This document shows positions 9,452 through 18,776 of a stretch of 64,000 nt of DNA, in pieces. Origin of the DNA: Thioalkalivibrio sp. ALJ12 (GTDB lineage: Bacteria; Pseudomonadota; Gammaproteobacteria; Ectothiorhodospirales; Ectothiorhodospiraceae); the NCBI RefSeq assembly GCF_000378305.1, contig NZ_KB899540.1:67924-131923 (forward strand), read 5' to 3'. Within the stretch, counting starts at the first letter, position 1. Each line of letters opens with the position of its first letter. Position numbers and translations under genes: made by a program. A model generated the notes under the pieces. That model had not been told where the DNA came from and searched no databases. It saw only the letters and a list, made by a program, of their open reading frames with translations.

Positions 9452-10381
9452 CTACAGCGCCAGGTCGATCGCCAGGAGCGCGACGAAGCCGACCAGCACG
9501 CCGACAGTCGCCTGGGCCTCGTGCCCCTTGCGGTGCGATTCGGGGATTATCTCGTGGCTGATCACGAACAGCATTGCCCCCGCCGCGAAGGCCAGCCCCC
9601 AGGGCAGCAAGAATTCCATCAGCGTGATCGCGCCGGCCCCGATCAGCCCGCCGATCGGCTGCACCAGCCCGGTCAGCAGGGTCACGCCGAACGCGGCCCA
9701 CTTGCTGTAGCCCAGCGAGAGGAGCGCAATCGCCACCACCAGCCCTTCCGGGATGTTCTGCAGACCGATCGCAATCGCCAGGGTGATGCCGTCACTGACA
9801 TCGTCGCCGCCGAAGCCGACCCCGACGGCCAGACCCTCCGGCAGGTTGTGCAGCGCGATCGCGAAGATAAACAGCCAGACTCGCCGGATCTTCGCGGGGT
9901 CGGCCCCGCTTTGCGGACCAATATGGAAGTGCTCGTGCGGGACCAGCTTGTGCAGCGCCAGCAACGCCCCGCCGCCGAGGGCCATACCCACCGACAGCAC
10001 CAGGATCGCCATGCCGACACCACCGTACTGAACCTCCGCATGTTCCACCGAAGGCAGCACCAGTTCGAAGGCAGTGGCCGAGAGCATGACCCCGGCCCCG
10101 AAGCCCATCATCGCGTCCTCGACCGACTGGCTGATCCGGCGCAGGAAAAAGATCGGAATCGCGCCCACAGCCGTCATCAGACCGGCAACAAAGCTCGCCA
10201 GCAGACCGATCTGCAGGGTGCTCATGTCCGCGATACGCCCTTCCAGGGTCGGCCAGATCACGCTGACCAGCCAGATGAACGCCGCCAGTACGATCAGTGA
10301 TCCGACCAGAAAAATCCGCGGAACGGGCTTGGCCGAATCCTCGGTGTTCTGGTCAATCTGCTCCTGTCGATCCTGCGTCAT
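9452..10381 (-). CDS. ZIP family divalent metal transporter
   Basis: An inner-membrane metal importer of the ZIP family, probably for zinc and related divalent ions. From the ATG at 10381 it has 309 residues (AGGGA six bases upstream; an ATG two codons earlier has no room for a ribosome site). The two metal-site helices are clear: HNLPEGLAVGVGF and QNIPEGLVVAIALL. A His-rich loop, HKLVPHEHFHIG, precedes them. About eight membrane segments are predicted by eye. It is divergent from the AgcS gene. The precise metal is not decidable from sequence. Confidence 0.9.
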   Translation of the reverse strand: MTQDRQEQIDQNTEDSAKPVPRIFLVGSLIVLAAFIWLVSVIWPTLEGRIADMSTLQIGLLASFVAGLMTAVGAIPIFFLRRISQSVEDAMMGFGAGVMLSATAFELVLPSVEHAEVQYGGVGMAILVLSVGMALGGGALLALHKLVPHEHFHIGPQSGADPAKIRRVWLFIFAIALHNLPEGLAVGVGFGGDDVSDGITLAIAIGLQNIPEGLVVAIALLSLGYSKWAAFGVTLLTGLVQPIGGLIGAGAITLMEFLLPWGLAFAAGAMLFVISHEIIPESHRKGHEAQATVGVLVGFVALLAIDLAL

Positions 10382-10548
10382 AGTCATTCCCTGAGACCCA
10401 TTCCCTTCGCTGTTGAGAAGGCGCGATTTCAACCCGGTTCCCGCCTGTTTTCTATTGCGGTGTTCGAGATTGCCTATCGTCAACGCGGAAAAGGCGCGGT
10501 ACATTCGCCCGGAGCGCCCCCTGCATGCCCGGCAAAAGGACCTTCGCG

Positions 10549-11940
10549 ATGCTCGATACCCTCGACCAGTTCCTCGGTGATACCGCCAGCCTCCTGTGGG
10601 GCAACCCGATCACGCTGATCCTGCTGCTGGGCACAGGACTCTACCTGACCATCCGTCTGGGACTGGTGCAGGTCGTCGCCTTCCGCCAGGGTTGGCGAGC
10701 GCTGCGCGGAACCGACGGGCGTGCCGGTGGCGCTGGCCAGATCTCGCCATTCCAGGCCCTGTCCACAGCCCTGTCCGGCACCATCGGAACCGGGAACATC
10801 GCCGGCGTCGCCACGGCCATTGCCCTCGGTGGCCCCGGGGCACTCTTCTGGATGTGGGTGACTGCGTTCTTCGGCATGGCGACCAAGTTCGCCGAGACCA
10901 CGCTCGCCGTGCGCTACCGCGAGGTGGGGCCGGACGGCACCATCGCCGGCGGCCCGATGTTCACCCTGCTGCACGGCCTGAACATGAAGAAGATGGCGAT
11001 CCTGTTCGCCGCCTTCACCCTGATCGCCTCGTTCGGCATCGGCAACATGGTGCAGGCGAACTCGGTGGTCGACGGTCTGACGTTCATGGTCCCGAACCTG
11101 CGGGCGGATGACGACATCATGGGCTGGATGGCCCTGATCATCGGCCTGACGATGGCCGTGCTCGTTGCGCTGGTGATCATTGGCGGGGTCAAGCGCATTG
11201 CGATGATCGCGTCCGCCATCGTGCCGTTCATGGCCGTGGTGTACATGATCGGTGCGTTCATCGTGATCGTCGCCAACATCGAGGCCGTGCCGGCCGCAGT
11301 GGCCACCATCCTGAACCTCGCGCTGAACCCCTGGGCAGCCGGCGGCGGCGCGATCGGGCTGGCCATCCAGTACGGCGTGGCACGCGGCATGTTCTCGAAC
11401 GAAGCGGGCCTGGGCTCCTCGGCCATGGCCCACGCCGCGGCCAAGAACGGCGATCCGCCCCGCGAAGGCTCGGTGGCCATGCTCGAGCCGTTCATCGACA
11501 CCATCGTGGTCTGCACCTTGACCGGCCTGGCGATCGTGGTCACCGGCGCCTACATCGACCGCGCCGACGACGTGGTCGGCGCCTCGCTGACCGCCACCGC
11601 CTTCAGCAGCGCGCTCGGTCCGTTCGGCGCGATGGTCGTCGGCTTCAGCCTGATGCTGTTTGCCTTCTCGACGATGATCGCCTGGTCCTACTATGGCGAC
11701 CGCTCGGCCTACTTCCTGTTCGGCGACCGCGCGGTGATGCCCTATCGAATCGCGTTCGTGATCCTGATCGTGATCGGGGCCACCATCCCGCTGGGCATGG
11801 TCTGGAACTTCTCCGACATCGCCAACATCCTGATGGCCGCGCCCAACCTGATCGCGCTGATCCTGCTGGCCGGGCTGGTGAAGAAGCTGCGCGACGACTA
11901 TGTGGCCGGCCGCCCAATGCCCGATCGCCATGACGGCTGA
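10549..11940 (+). CDS. Sodium:alanine/glycine symporter (AGCS family)
   Basis: A 463-residue inner-membrane symporter of the alanine-or-glycine:cation family, with the typical GTGLYLTIRLGLVQ start and ALSGTIGTGNIAGVATAIALGG block. The start ATG at 10549 has AAAGGA eight bases upstream; an ATG 24 bp earlier is less well placed. It overlaps nadC by 11 bases, so the two are translationally linked. Its position near the glycine cleavage operon fits uptake of glycine or alanine, but it has no glycine riboswitch of its own. A Na+-driven carrier would suit a haloalkaliphile. Confidence 0.94.
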   Translation: MLDTLDQFLGDTASLLWGNPITLILLLGTGLYLTIRLGLVQVVAFRQGWRALRGTDGRAGGAGQISPFQALSTALSGTIGTGNIAGVATAIALGGPGALFWMWVTAFFGMATKFAETTLAVRYREVGPDGTIAGGPMFTLLHGLNMKKMAILFAAFTLIASFGIGNMVQANSVVDGLTFMVPNLRADDDIMGWMALIIGLTMAVLVALVIIGGVKRIAMIASAIVPFMAVVYMIGAFIVIVANIEAVPAAVATILNLALNPWAAGGGAIGLAIQYGVARGMFSNEAGLGSSAMAHAAAKNGDPPREGSVAMLEPFIDTIVVCTLTGLAIVVTGAYIDRADDVVGASLTATAFSSALGPFGAMVVGFSLMLFAFSTMIAWSYYGDRSAYFLFGDRAVMPYRIAFVILIVIGATIPLGMVWNFSDIANILMAAPNLIALILLAGLVKKLRDDYVAGRPMPDRHDG

Positions 11941-12838
11941 GCACGAGCACCAGCATGCGCCGCATGACCCGTTCGCCCAGGGCCCGGCACGGCCGGACGC
12001 GGCCATGCTGGTGCGCGAGGTCGAGATGGCGCTGGCCGAGGACCTGGGCCCCAACGCCCTGACCGGCGACATCACCGCGGCACTGGTACCGGAGGAACGC
12101 GTCGCGCGCGCCACCCTGCTGCTGAAAGAGCCCGGCGTGCTGTGTGGCCAGGCGTGGTTCGACCGCGTGTTTGCGAGCCTCGCACCCGAGATCCGTATCG
12201 ACTGGCTCGTCGCCGAGGGCACTGCCCTTGAACCGGACGGAGCGCAGCCCGTCGCCACGCTCGAGGGCCCAGCCCGCGCCGTACTGGCCGCCGAGCGCGC
12301 CGCGCTCAACCTGCTGCAGACGCTGTCCGGGACCGCCACCGAGACCGCCCGTTGGGTCGCCCGCCTGGGCGATGCCCACAGCCGCATCCTCGACACCCGC
12401 AAGACACTGCCGGGCCTGCGTCACGGGCAGAAATACGCCGTGCGCATCGGCGGCGGCTACAACCATCGCCTGGGGCTGTGGGATGCCGTATTGATCAAGG
12501 AGAACCACATCGCCGCTTGTGGCTCGATCGCGGCCGCCGTGGAGCGCGCCCGCGCGCTCGGAGCCGGGCGCTGGGTGGAAGTGGAAACCGAGAACCTGGA
12601 CGAAGTCGACCAGGCCTTGGCCGCGGGCGCCGACGTGATCATGCTGGACGAACTCTCGCGGGGCGACCTCGCCACCGCTGTGCGGCGCATCCGGGGGCGG
12701 GCCATCTCCGAGGCCTCGGGCGGAGTCACGCCGGACAGCCTCGCCGAGATCGCGGCCACCGGTGTCGACTACATCTCGGTTGGCGCGCTGACCAAGCACG
12801 TCCGCGCTATCGACTTCTCCCTGCGCCTCGACTCGTAA
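11930..12838 (+). CDS. nadC: Nicotinate-nucleotide pyrophosphorylase (carboxylating)
   Basis: Quinolinate phosphoribosyltransferase, the third step of de novo NAD synthesis, 302 residues from the ATG at 11930. Conserved blocks are LDTRKTLPGLRHGQKYAV, GGGYNHRLGLWDAVLIKENH and the C-terminal DYISVGALTKH. The start overlaps the end of the symporter gene. A second possible start lies at 12005, nearer to the usual beginning of the family's first helix. No other nad gene is nearby. A 980-bp repeat region follows. Confidence 0.96.
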   Translation: MTAEHEHQHAPHDPFAQGPARPDAAMLVREVEMALAEDLGPNALTGDITAALVPEERVARATLLLKEPGVLCGQAWFDRVFASLAPEIRIDWLVAEGTALEPDGAQPVATLEGPARAVLAAERAALNLLQTLSGTATETARWVARLGDAHSRILDTRKTLPGLRHGQKYAVRIGGGYNHRLGLWDAVLIKENHIAACGSIAAAVERARALGAGRWVEVETENLDEVDQALAAGADVIMLDELSRGDLATAVRRIRGRAISEASGGVTPDSLAEIAATGVDYISVGALTKHVRAIDFSLRLDS

Positions 12839-12888
12839 CCGCTTCGCGTTAAGCCTCGCTGCGAGCCGATATCCAGCCGCATACGCCG

Positions 12889-13240
12889 TTGTGGCTGGCC
12901 CTGGTTCGTCTTCGAGTGTTTACGGGGGTTTTGTCCGGCCGCCTGCCTTGTTGAGGCTGGCCCTGGTTCGTCGTCGGTGTTTACGTGCCTTCGGTCCGCA
13001 TACTGCCAGGCGCTGTCTCGGCAGCGCGCCCCGAGGTACTTTCTTGCTTGCCCAAGAAAGTACCCAAAGAAGGGCACCCGGATTCCGCCCGGGGACCTTG
13101 CTCCAGGGCCCTCGGGCCGGCGGCGCTGAAACTCGCTGCGCCTTCGGCTTCGCTCAGACAGTCAGCGCCTCTCTTCCGTCCCGAGGACCCTTCCGCAAGG
13201 GGCTTCATACGGGGGGATAAGGTCAAGACAACGGCTGGCC
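12889..13240 (+). repeat. Left arm of a large imperfect inverted repeat
   Basis: This non-coding stretch carries blocks that recur inverted in 13466-13790. Shared blocks include a GAGGCTGG-CCTGGTTCG segment, GGTGTTTACG, the AAGAAAGTA/CAAAGAAG region, CGGCGGCGCTGAAACTCGCT and ACAGTCAGCGCC. The first about 60 bp (12889-12948) are themselves repeated in tandem at 12949-13008 with divergence. The proline/arginine-rich open frames across it look like chance products of the repeat. No gene is supported here. Confidence 0.75.
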
Positions 13241-13343
13241 TGACGTTCGTGCCAATGGATGGAGGCAAGGTGTCCCGACATCTTGGGCACGCTCGGCCTG
13301 CGGCCATGGCGTGCCGCGCCCGCCAGCGGGCGCCGGAGCCCAT

Positions 13344-13431
13344 CGTAGGATGCGGATGAGCGCAGCGAATCGCATCAGGGCTGCCCCGGCGTTGGGATGG
13401 TGCGTTTCGCTGCGCTCAACGCACCCTACGG
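13344..13431. repeat. Pair of facing short palindromic repeats
   Basis: Two related units of about 32 bp face each other at the centre of the block. One, at 13344-13377, contains GATGAGCGCAGCGAATCGCA. The other, at 13400-13431, contains GTGCGTTTCGCTGCGCTCAA and is its near inverse. This GTAGG-TGCG...GAGCGCAGCGAA...CGCA motif is a common dispersed intergenic repeat in gamma- and betaproteobacteria. The pair forms a potential cruciform nested inside the larger inverted repeat. Confidence 0.7.
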
Positions 13432-13465
13432 CGTAAGGGATAGCCAGAAGCGCTGGAACACGACT

Positions 13466-13790
13466 GGTTTTGACCTTCCCTCCCGATATGAGCCCCTTGT
13501 GGAGGGCGTGACAGGCCGGAGAAAAGGCGCTGACTGTTTGAGCGAAGCGACAGCGTAGCGAGTTTCAGCGCCGCCGGCCTGGCGCGCCCGGAGCAAGGTT
13601 CCTGGGCGAATCCCGGGCGTGTTTCTTGGTTACTTCTTTGCACGAGCAAAGAAGTCCGTTTTTGATCAACAACGGGCGCGGCGCGCTGGCGAAACAGCGC
13701 ATGGCAGGCGGCAAGACGAAGCCACCGTAAACACCGGATGCCGAACCAGGCCCAGCCTCAACGACCGCAGCTAGTCGAGCACGGCACATC
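13466..13790 (-). repeat. Right arm of the large imperfect inverted repeat
   Basis: On the minus strand this segment repeats the order of blocks seen in 12889-13240: GTTGAGGCTGG-CCTGGTTCG, GGTGTTTACG, an AAAGAAGTAACCAAGAAA region, CGGCGGCGCTGAAACTCGCT and AACAGTCAGCGCC. Identity is high in blocks and low between them. The arm ends about 30 bp before the scpB stop codon. No credible gene lies in it. Confidence 0.75.
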
Positions 13791-13820
13791 AAGACCAGGG
13801 TCCGACAGAACGAGCGTGGG

Positions 13821-14507
13821 CTAGCGGGTGTCGTCGTCGGAGTCGGGGGCGGGCTCGAGGCGGAGCTGGCCATTGGCGTCGTCCTCGGGCGGTGCCAGGG
13901 TGAAGCCCGCGTCGGAGGCGACGTCCGCCAGGTCGCGGATCGCATCCAGCGGCGGCAGCTCCTCCAGCCGCTTCAGGCCCAGGTCGTCGAGGAACGTCCG
14001 CGTCGTCGCATACAGCGCAGGCCGACCGGGCACCTCCTTGTGCCCCACCACCCGCACCCATTCGCGCTCCTGCAAGGTACGCATGATCCCGGAACTAACC
14101 GCCACGCCGCGTACCGCCTCGATCTCGGCGCGCGTCACCGGCTGGCGATAGGCAATGATCGCGAGCGTCTCCAGCAGCGCGCGGGACAGCCGCGCGGGGC
14201 GTTCGGGCTGCGCCGCCTGGACCGTGGCCGAGAAGCGGGCCCGCACCCGGAAGCGGTAGCCGCCAGCGGTGCGCACCAGCTCGATGGCGCGATCCGAATA
14301 GCGCTCCTGCAGCCGGCCAATCGCCTGGTCCAGGGTCGGCTGATCGATCTCGCCAAGGTCCTCGCAGGCGGCCTTCAGGTCGCGCGGCGCGACCGGCTCG
14401 GCGGCGGCAAAGAGGACCGCCTCGATCGCGAGTTCGATGGCACCGAGCGTGTCGGTGTCGATCTCGGTGGCGGCTTGCGGGGCCTCAGGGCTGGTGACGT
14501 CGTTCAT
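13821..14507 (-). CDS. scpB: Segregation and condensation protein B
   Basis: ScpB is the winged-helix kite subunit that, with ScpA, regulates the SMC condensin in chromosome segregation. It is 228 residues from the ATG at 14507, with a good GGAGG site. The family block (LSRALLETLAIIAYRQPVTR followed by EIEAVRG) is present. The start overlaps the scpA stop in an ATGA arrangement, so translation is coupled. The C-terminus has an acidic tail (PDSDDDTR). It is the last gene of a five-gene leftward operon. Confidence 0.95.
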   Translation of the reverse strand: MNDVTSPEAPQAATEIDTDTLGAIELAIEAVLFAAAEPVAPRDLKAACEDLGEIDQPTLDQAIGRLQERYSDRAIELVRTAGGYRFRVRARFSATVQAAQPERPARLSRALLETLAIIAYRQPVTRAEIEAVRGVAVSSGIMRTLQEREWVRVVGHKEVPGRPALYATTRTFLDDLGLKRLEELPPLDAIRDLADVASDAGFTLAPPEDDANGQLRLEPAPDSDDDTR

Positions 14508-15361
14508 GCATCCTCCGGGTCCGGCCGGCCACCCCGACGGCGCAGGCGAATCGGGCTGTAGGGTTCGCTCTGGCCCCACTCCACCAGGCCGGACTTGGTC
14601 AGCTCCAGCACGGCGAGAAACGAAACCACCACGCCCTGGCGCCCTTCAGAGGCGAGCAGGAGCGTGACGAAGTCGGTAAAGCGCTCCGGGTGCAGGACCT
14701 CGAGGATACTGCTCATGCGCTCGCGCACCGACAACTGCTCGGTGGAGATGTGATGGTGTGCGGAGAGGCTGGCCCGATGCATCACGGCGGCCAGGGCCTC
14801 CATCAACTCGTCCATCGTGGGGGCCGGGGGTGGCGGCCCCTCCAGTGCCTCGACGCTGGCAGCGGCGGCGTACACGTCGCGGTCCATGCGCGGGATCTCG
14901 TCCAGCCGTTCGGCCGCGGTCTTGAACTGTTCGTATTCCTGCAGCTGCCGGATCAGCGCCATGCGCGGATCCGTGTCCTCGTCCGCGTCAGCCTGCACCG
15001 GGCGCGGGAGCAGCATGCGCGACTTGATCTCGGCAAGCAGCGCCGCCATCACCAGATACTCGCCGGCCAGCTCCAGGCGCAGCGCGCGCATGACCTCGAT
15101 ATACGCCATGTACTGACGGGTGATCTCGGCGATCGGGATGGCGAGGATGTCGAGGTTCTGCCGGCGGATCAGGTACAGCAACAGGTCCAACGGGCCCTCG
15201 AACGATTCGAGGAAGACCTCCAGTGCATCCGGGGGGATATACAGATCGGCCGGCAGCTCGGCCACCGGCTCGCCATGCACGCGATAGACAAACTCGCCTT
15301 CCGCTCCGGTCTCGACCGTCGCGGAGTTCTCCAGGTCCGTCAGCTCATCGCGCGGGTCCAT
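14504..15361 (-). CDS. scpA: Segregation and condensation protein A
   Basis: The kleisin-type partner of SMC and ScpB. At 285 residues it has the hallmark FEGPLDLLLYLIRRQNLDIL followed by EITRQYMAYIE, and a C-terminal winged-helix-like part. It has a 35-40 residue N-terminal extension before the conserved region, seen in other gammaproteobacterial ScpA proteins. The stop overlaps the scpB start; trpS ends 32 bp upstream. Confidence 0.96.
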   Translation of the reverse strand: MDPRDELTDLENSATVETGAEGEFVYRVHGEPVAELPADLYIPPDALEVFLESFEGPLDLLLYLIRRQNLDILAIPIAEITRQYMAYIEVMRALRLELAGEYLVMAALLAEIKSRMLLPRPVQADADEDTDPRMALIRQLQEYEQFKTAAERLDEIPRMDRDVYAAAASVEALEGPPPPAPTMDELMEALAAVMHRASLSAHHHISTEQLSVRERMSSILEVLHPERFTDFVTLLLASEGRQGVVVSFLAVLELTKSGLVEWGQSEPYSPIRLRRRGGRPDPEDA

Positions 15362-15393
15362 GGCTCATCTCGGTGGGAGCTTCCCGAATGGGG

Positions 15394-16614
15394 TCATCGC
15401 AGGTAATCCAGGCCCATCACGCGGCGTACCTCTTCCAGGGTCTCGCGCGCCTCTTCGCGCGCGGCCTCGGAGCCCTCGACGATGATCGAGCGCACCAGGG
15501 CCGGGTCCTCGGCATACTCCTTGGCGCGCTGCTGGATCGGCTCCAGTTCCGCCTGCACCTCTTCGATCAGCGGGCGCTTGCAGTCGATGCACCCAATCCC
15601 GGCCGAGGTGCAGCCCTCGTGCAGCTCGGCACGCCTGGCCTCGTCGGTATAGACCAGGTGCAGGTCCCAGACCGGACACTTCTCCGGCGTGCCGGGATCA
15701 GTACGGCGCACGCGCGCCGGGTCGGTCGGCATGGTGCGGATCAGTTTTTCCACCTCGGCCGGCTCGGTGCGCAGGCTGATGGTGTTGCCATAGCTCTTGG
15801 ACATCTTGCGCCCGTCCAGCCCCGGCATCTTCGCAGTGGGCGTGAGCTTGGCCTGGGGCTCCGGCAGGATGATCTTGCCACCACCTTCAAGGTAGCCGAA
15901 CAGGCGTTCACGATCCCCCAGCGAGATGTTCTGCTGCGACTCGAGCATGGCCCGGGCCACTTCCAGCGCCTCGTCCTCGCCGTGCTCCTGGAAACGCTTG
16001 CGCAGGTCGCGGTAACGCTTGGCGGCCTTTTTGCCCATCTTGTCGACCGCGGCCTCGGCCTTCTCCGCAAACCCCGGCTCGCGGCCATAGAGATGGTTGA
16101 AGCGGCGCGCGATCTCGCGCGTGACTTCCAGATGCGATACCTGATCCTCGCCAACCGGGACCATGCCGGCGCGGTAGGCGAGCACATCCGCGCTCTGCAG
16201 CACGGGGTACCCCAGAAAGCCGTAGGTCGCCAGATCCTTCTCGCGCAGCTGTTCCTGCTGGTCCTTGTACGTGGGCACGCGCTCCAGCCAGCCGAGCGGG
16301 GTAATCATCGACAGCAGCAGGTGCAGCTCCGCATGCTCCGGCACGCGCGACTGCACGAACAGCGTGGCGGAGCCGGGACTCACCCCGGCCGCCAGCCAGT
16401 CGATCACCATCTCGGTGACATGCTGTTGCAGATCACCCGGGTCTTCGTAGTGCGTGGTCAGCGCGTGCCAGTCGGCGACGAAGAAGAAGCACTCGTAGTT
16501 GTGCTGCAGCTCGATCCAGTTTTTCAGGACGCCGTGATAATGGCCCAGATGCAGGTGCCCGGTCGGGCGCATGCCCGAGATCACGCGCTGGTTCGTTCCC
16601 TGGTTGCTGGTCAC
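15394..16614 (-). CDS. trpS: Tryptophanyl-tRNA synthetase
   Basis: A class I aminoacyl-tRNA synthetase that charges tRNA-Trp. I choose the GTG at 16614 (AGAAGGA seven bases upstream), giving 406 residues; the open frame extends upstream only into the end of the preceding gene. The HIGH-type signature is HLGHYHG and the KMSKS loop is GRKMSKSYGNT. It contains an inserted segment of charged residues (about 215-275: KAAKRYRDLRKRF and following) as in the longer TrpS subtype. It lies between a DUF945 gene and scpA in one operon. Confidence 0.95.
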   Translation of the reverse strand: MTSNQGTNQRVISGMRPTGHLHLGHYHGVLKNWIELQHNYECFFFVADWHALTTHYEDPGDLQQHVTEMVIDWLAAGVSPGSATLFVQSRVPEHAELHLLLSMITPLGWLERVPTYKDQQEQLREKDLATYGFLGYPVLQSADVLAYRAGMVPVGEDQVSHLEVTREIARRFNHLYGREPGFAEKAEAAVDKMGKKAAKRYRDLRKRFQEHGEDEALEVARAMLESQQNISLGDRERLFGYLEGGGKIILPEPQAKLTPTAKMPGLDGRKMSKSYGNTISLRTEPAEVEKLIRTMPTDPARVRRTDPGTPEKCPVWDLHLVYTDEARRAELHEGCTSAGIGCIDCKRPLIEEVQAELEPIQQRAKEYAEDPALVRSIIVEGSEAAREEARETLEEVRRVMGLDYLR

Positions 16615-16658
16615 GAGTGGTTCCTTCTCCGTTATTCGTGGGGTTCGTTGGGCACGAT

Positions 16659-18023
16659 TCAGAACATACCGCCCGACAAGGCAAACAGCATGCCCAACAG
16701 GGCCGCCGTACGATCGCGTTCGTTCACGTACACCCGACCGTCTTCCATATTCAGGTGCCCGCGCCAGAGCTCGGCATCGGCGTCGCGCTGCAGCCAGCCC
16801 TGCGCCGCCAGGGCATGGAGACGCTCGTCCAGCTCCGCGTCGGGATAGGCCGCGTCGAACTCGCGGACCCATTCCAGCCCGAGCCGCAGCTCGCTGTCCA
16901 GTACCAGGGTCTCCAGTGGCCGGGTGCGGAAGCCGCGCGCATCACCGCGCAGGCCCAGTTCGGTCTCCAGGGCCACCTGATGCGCGGGGGATTTGTTGAA
17001 CGAGGCCTTCAGCTCGACCGCCGGCCGATGCTCGATCATGCGTTCGATCGCATCGGTGATCACCGACCCGCCGAGCGCCAGACGCTGCCCGCGTTCGAGG
17101 TCACGCTCCTGCAACACCTCCAGGTCCTGGATCATCTGCAGCAGTGCCGGGCGATCCCAGCGCAGCATCGCAAACTGGAGATCGACAGTCTCGAGTTCCA
17201 GCACGTCGGCGTCCGCCTCGCGCAGGCGGACCTCGTCGATCTCCAGGCGCAGGCGGCTGTCCAGGCGATCGTTATTGGTCTTCTGGAAGGCATTCACCCG
17301 CGGCCGGGTCAGCTCCATCTCGCCCTGCTCGTCGCGAAAGCGCAGCTGCGCGGCCGCCAGGCCGCCCTCGTAATCGGGCAGGCGGCCGTAGATACCATCC
17401 TCGTCTGGTTCGAACACGGTCGCAAAACGGCCCTGCTCCACTCGCAGCTCCGCCTCGTCGTCATGCAGACGCAGTGCGGGCAGGTCCAGGCTCAGCAGCA
17501 GCTGCTCCGCCGACCAGGCAAAGCGCCCCTGGCCCGCATCCAGCTCGAGCCACAACGGCCCTTCGCCATCAACACGGTCGGCCACATCCGGGACCTCCAT
17601 CAGGTCCAGCGTCAGGGGCTCGAACTGCACACGCGTGGTCAGACGACCCCCCATGCCGGCGTGCGTCTGCACGACCAGATCGAGCTCGTGCAGCAGATGG
17701 GCCGCGAGCGAGCCCTCCGGGGCCTCGAGGGCACCCAGGTCCACGTTCGATTCGCCGCGGGCGCCGAGCACGCCGTGGCGTACCCGATGTTCCAGCGGAA
17801 TGACCAGTTCGGTCTCGCCGTCGTTGAGCGTCAGCTCGCTTCGAGCGGTCGCGGTGCGATAGCTGCGCCGGTATTCGACCATCTCGTGGCGCAGATCCAC
17901 CTCGCCGATGCGTGCCTGCTGGGCCTCGGTCACGTTGCGCTCGACCTGCCCACCGACAAACACCGGCCAGGCGGCGACCACGATCAGCAACACCAGTAGC
18001 AGCACGATCCATTTACGCATCAC
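16659..18023 (-). CDS. DUF945 (YdgA-like) family protein
   Basis: A 454-residue protein with one N-terminal hydrophobic segment (residues 4-27, WIVLLLVLLIVVAAWPVFVGG) and a long, acidic, beta-rich remainder, as in the YdgA/DUF945 family. The protein is probably anchored in the inner membrane with the bulk in the periplasm. The biochemical role of the family is not established. It lies between the yciO-like gene (27 bp) and trpS (44 bp) in an operon. Confidence 0.8.
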   Translation of the reverse strand: MMRKWIVLLLVLLIVVAAWPVFVGGQVERNVTEAQQARIGEVDLRHEMVEYRRSYRTATARSELTLNDGETELVIPLEHRVRHGVLGARGESNVDLGALEAPEGSLAAHLLHELDLVVQTHAGMGGRLTTRVQFEPLTLDLMEVPDVADRVDGEGPLWLELDAGQGRFAWSAEQLLLSLDLPALRLHDDEAELRVEQGRFATVFEPDEDGIYGRLPDYEGGLAAAQLRFRDEQGEMELTRPRVNAFQKTNNDRLDSRLRLEIDEVRLREADADVLELETVDLQFAMLRWDRPALLQMIQDLEVLQERDLERGQRLALGGSVITDAIERMIEHRPAVELKASFNKSPAHQVALETELGLRGDARGFRTRPLETLVLDSELRLGLEWVREFDAAYPDAELDERLHALAAQGWLQRDADAELWRGHLNMEDGRVYVNERDRTAALLGMLFALSGGMF

Positions 18024-18050
18024 GCATCTCCCCGGGCCTCCATGCCCCTG

Positions 18051-18665
18051 CTATTCCTCAAGAAACGCCACGTCGCCGACACCGTGACGGATGATCTCCG
18101 GTACGTCACCGGTCAGGTCGATCACGCTCGTCGGCTCCAGGGTGCCGGCCCCGCCATCGACGACTTCGTCCACGACCTTTGACAGCCGCTCGTCGATCAC
18201 CCAGGGCTCGCTCAGCGGCAGATCCTCGCCCGGCAGTTGCAGCGTCGCGGTCATCAGCGGCGATCCCAGTTCCTCCAGCAGCGCCGAGACGATGCGGCTG
18301 TCCGGAACGCGCAGGCCAATGGTGCGCCGCTTGGGGTGCTGCAGGCGGCGCGGCACCTCGCGCGTGGCCGGCAGGATGAAGGTATAGGGCCCGGGCGTCA
18401 GGCCTTTCATCAGGCGAAAGGCCGTGTTGTCGACCTTGGCATAGACGCCAAGCTCCGAGAGATCCCGGCACAGCAGCGTGAGGTGATGGGTCTCGTCGAC
18501 CTGGCGAATGCGGCGGATACGGTCGGCGCCGGCCTTGTCGCCCGGCAAACAGGCCAGGGCATAGCAGGCATCGGTCGGGATCGCGATCACGGTGCCCTCG
18601 TGCAGCCGATCCAGGACCTGCCGGACCAACCGGGGCTGCGGGTTTTCGGGGTGTATCGCGATCAT
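18051..18665 (-). CDS. YciO/YrdC/Sua5 family protein
   Basis: A 204-residue protein of the Sua5/YrdC/YciO fold, which binds ATP and RNA. Features are the start TVIAIPTDACYALACLPGD, a KGLTPGPYTFILPA block and RTIGLRVPD. The overall pattern is closer to YciO than to the essential TsaC/YrdC enzyme of t6A synthesis, so a direct role in threonylcarbamoyladenosine formation is not certain. It is the first gene of the operon running to scpB. Confidence 0.88.
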   Translation of the reverse strand: MIAIHPENPQPRLVRQVLDRLHEGTVIAIPTDACYALACLPGDKAGADRIRRIRQVDETHHLTLLCRDLSELGVYAKVDNTAFRLMKGLTPGPYTFILPATREVPRRLQHPKRRTIGLRVPDSRIVSALLEELGSPLMTATLQLPGEDLPLSEPWVIDERLSKVVDEVVDGGAGTLEPTSVIDLTGDVPEIIRHGVGDVAFLEE

Positions 18666-18776
18666 GAAGTCGGGCCACTGATGACAAGGCGCGCAGTGTA
18701 GCGCATGGTGGGCGCCGCTTATAAGGCGGTCTGGCTGCGTTAGAATTTACGTCCCAACCCACGGAGACGCCGATCA

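Noticed and set aside
10480-12402. A 640-residue minus-strand open frame opposite the symporter and nadC
   Set aside because: Low-complexity His/Gly/Arg composition and complete overlap with two recognised genes.
12985-13649. Several 60-125 residue open frames in the nadC-scpB spacer
   Set aside because: They coincide with inverted-repeat arms on both strands and have repeat-derived composition; no ribosome sites.
18051-18665. Calling the Sua5/YrdC family gene tsaC
   Set aside because: The sequence pattern fits YciO better, and YciO proteins are not clearly the t6A enzyme.
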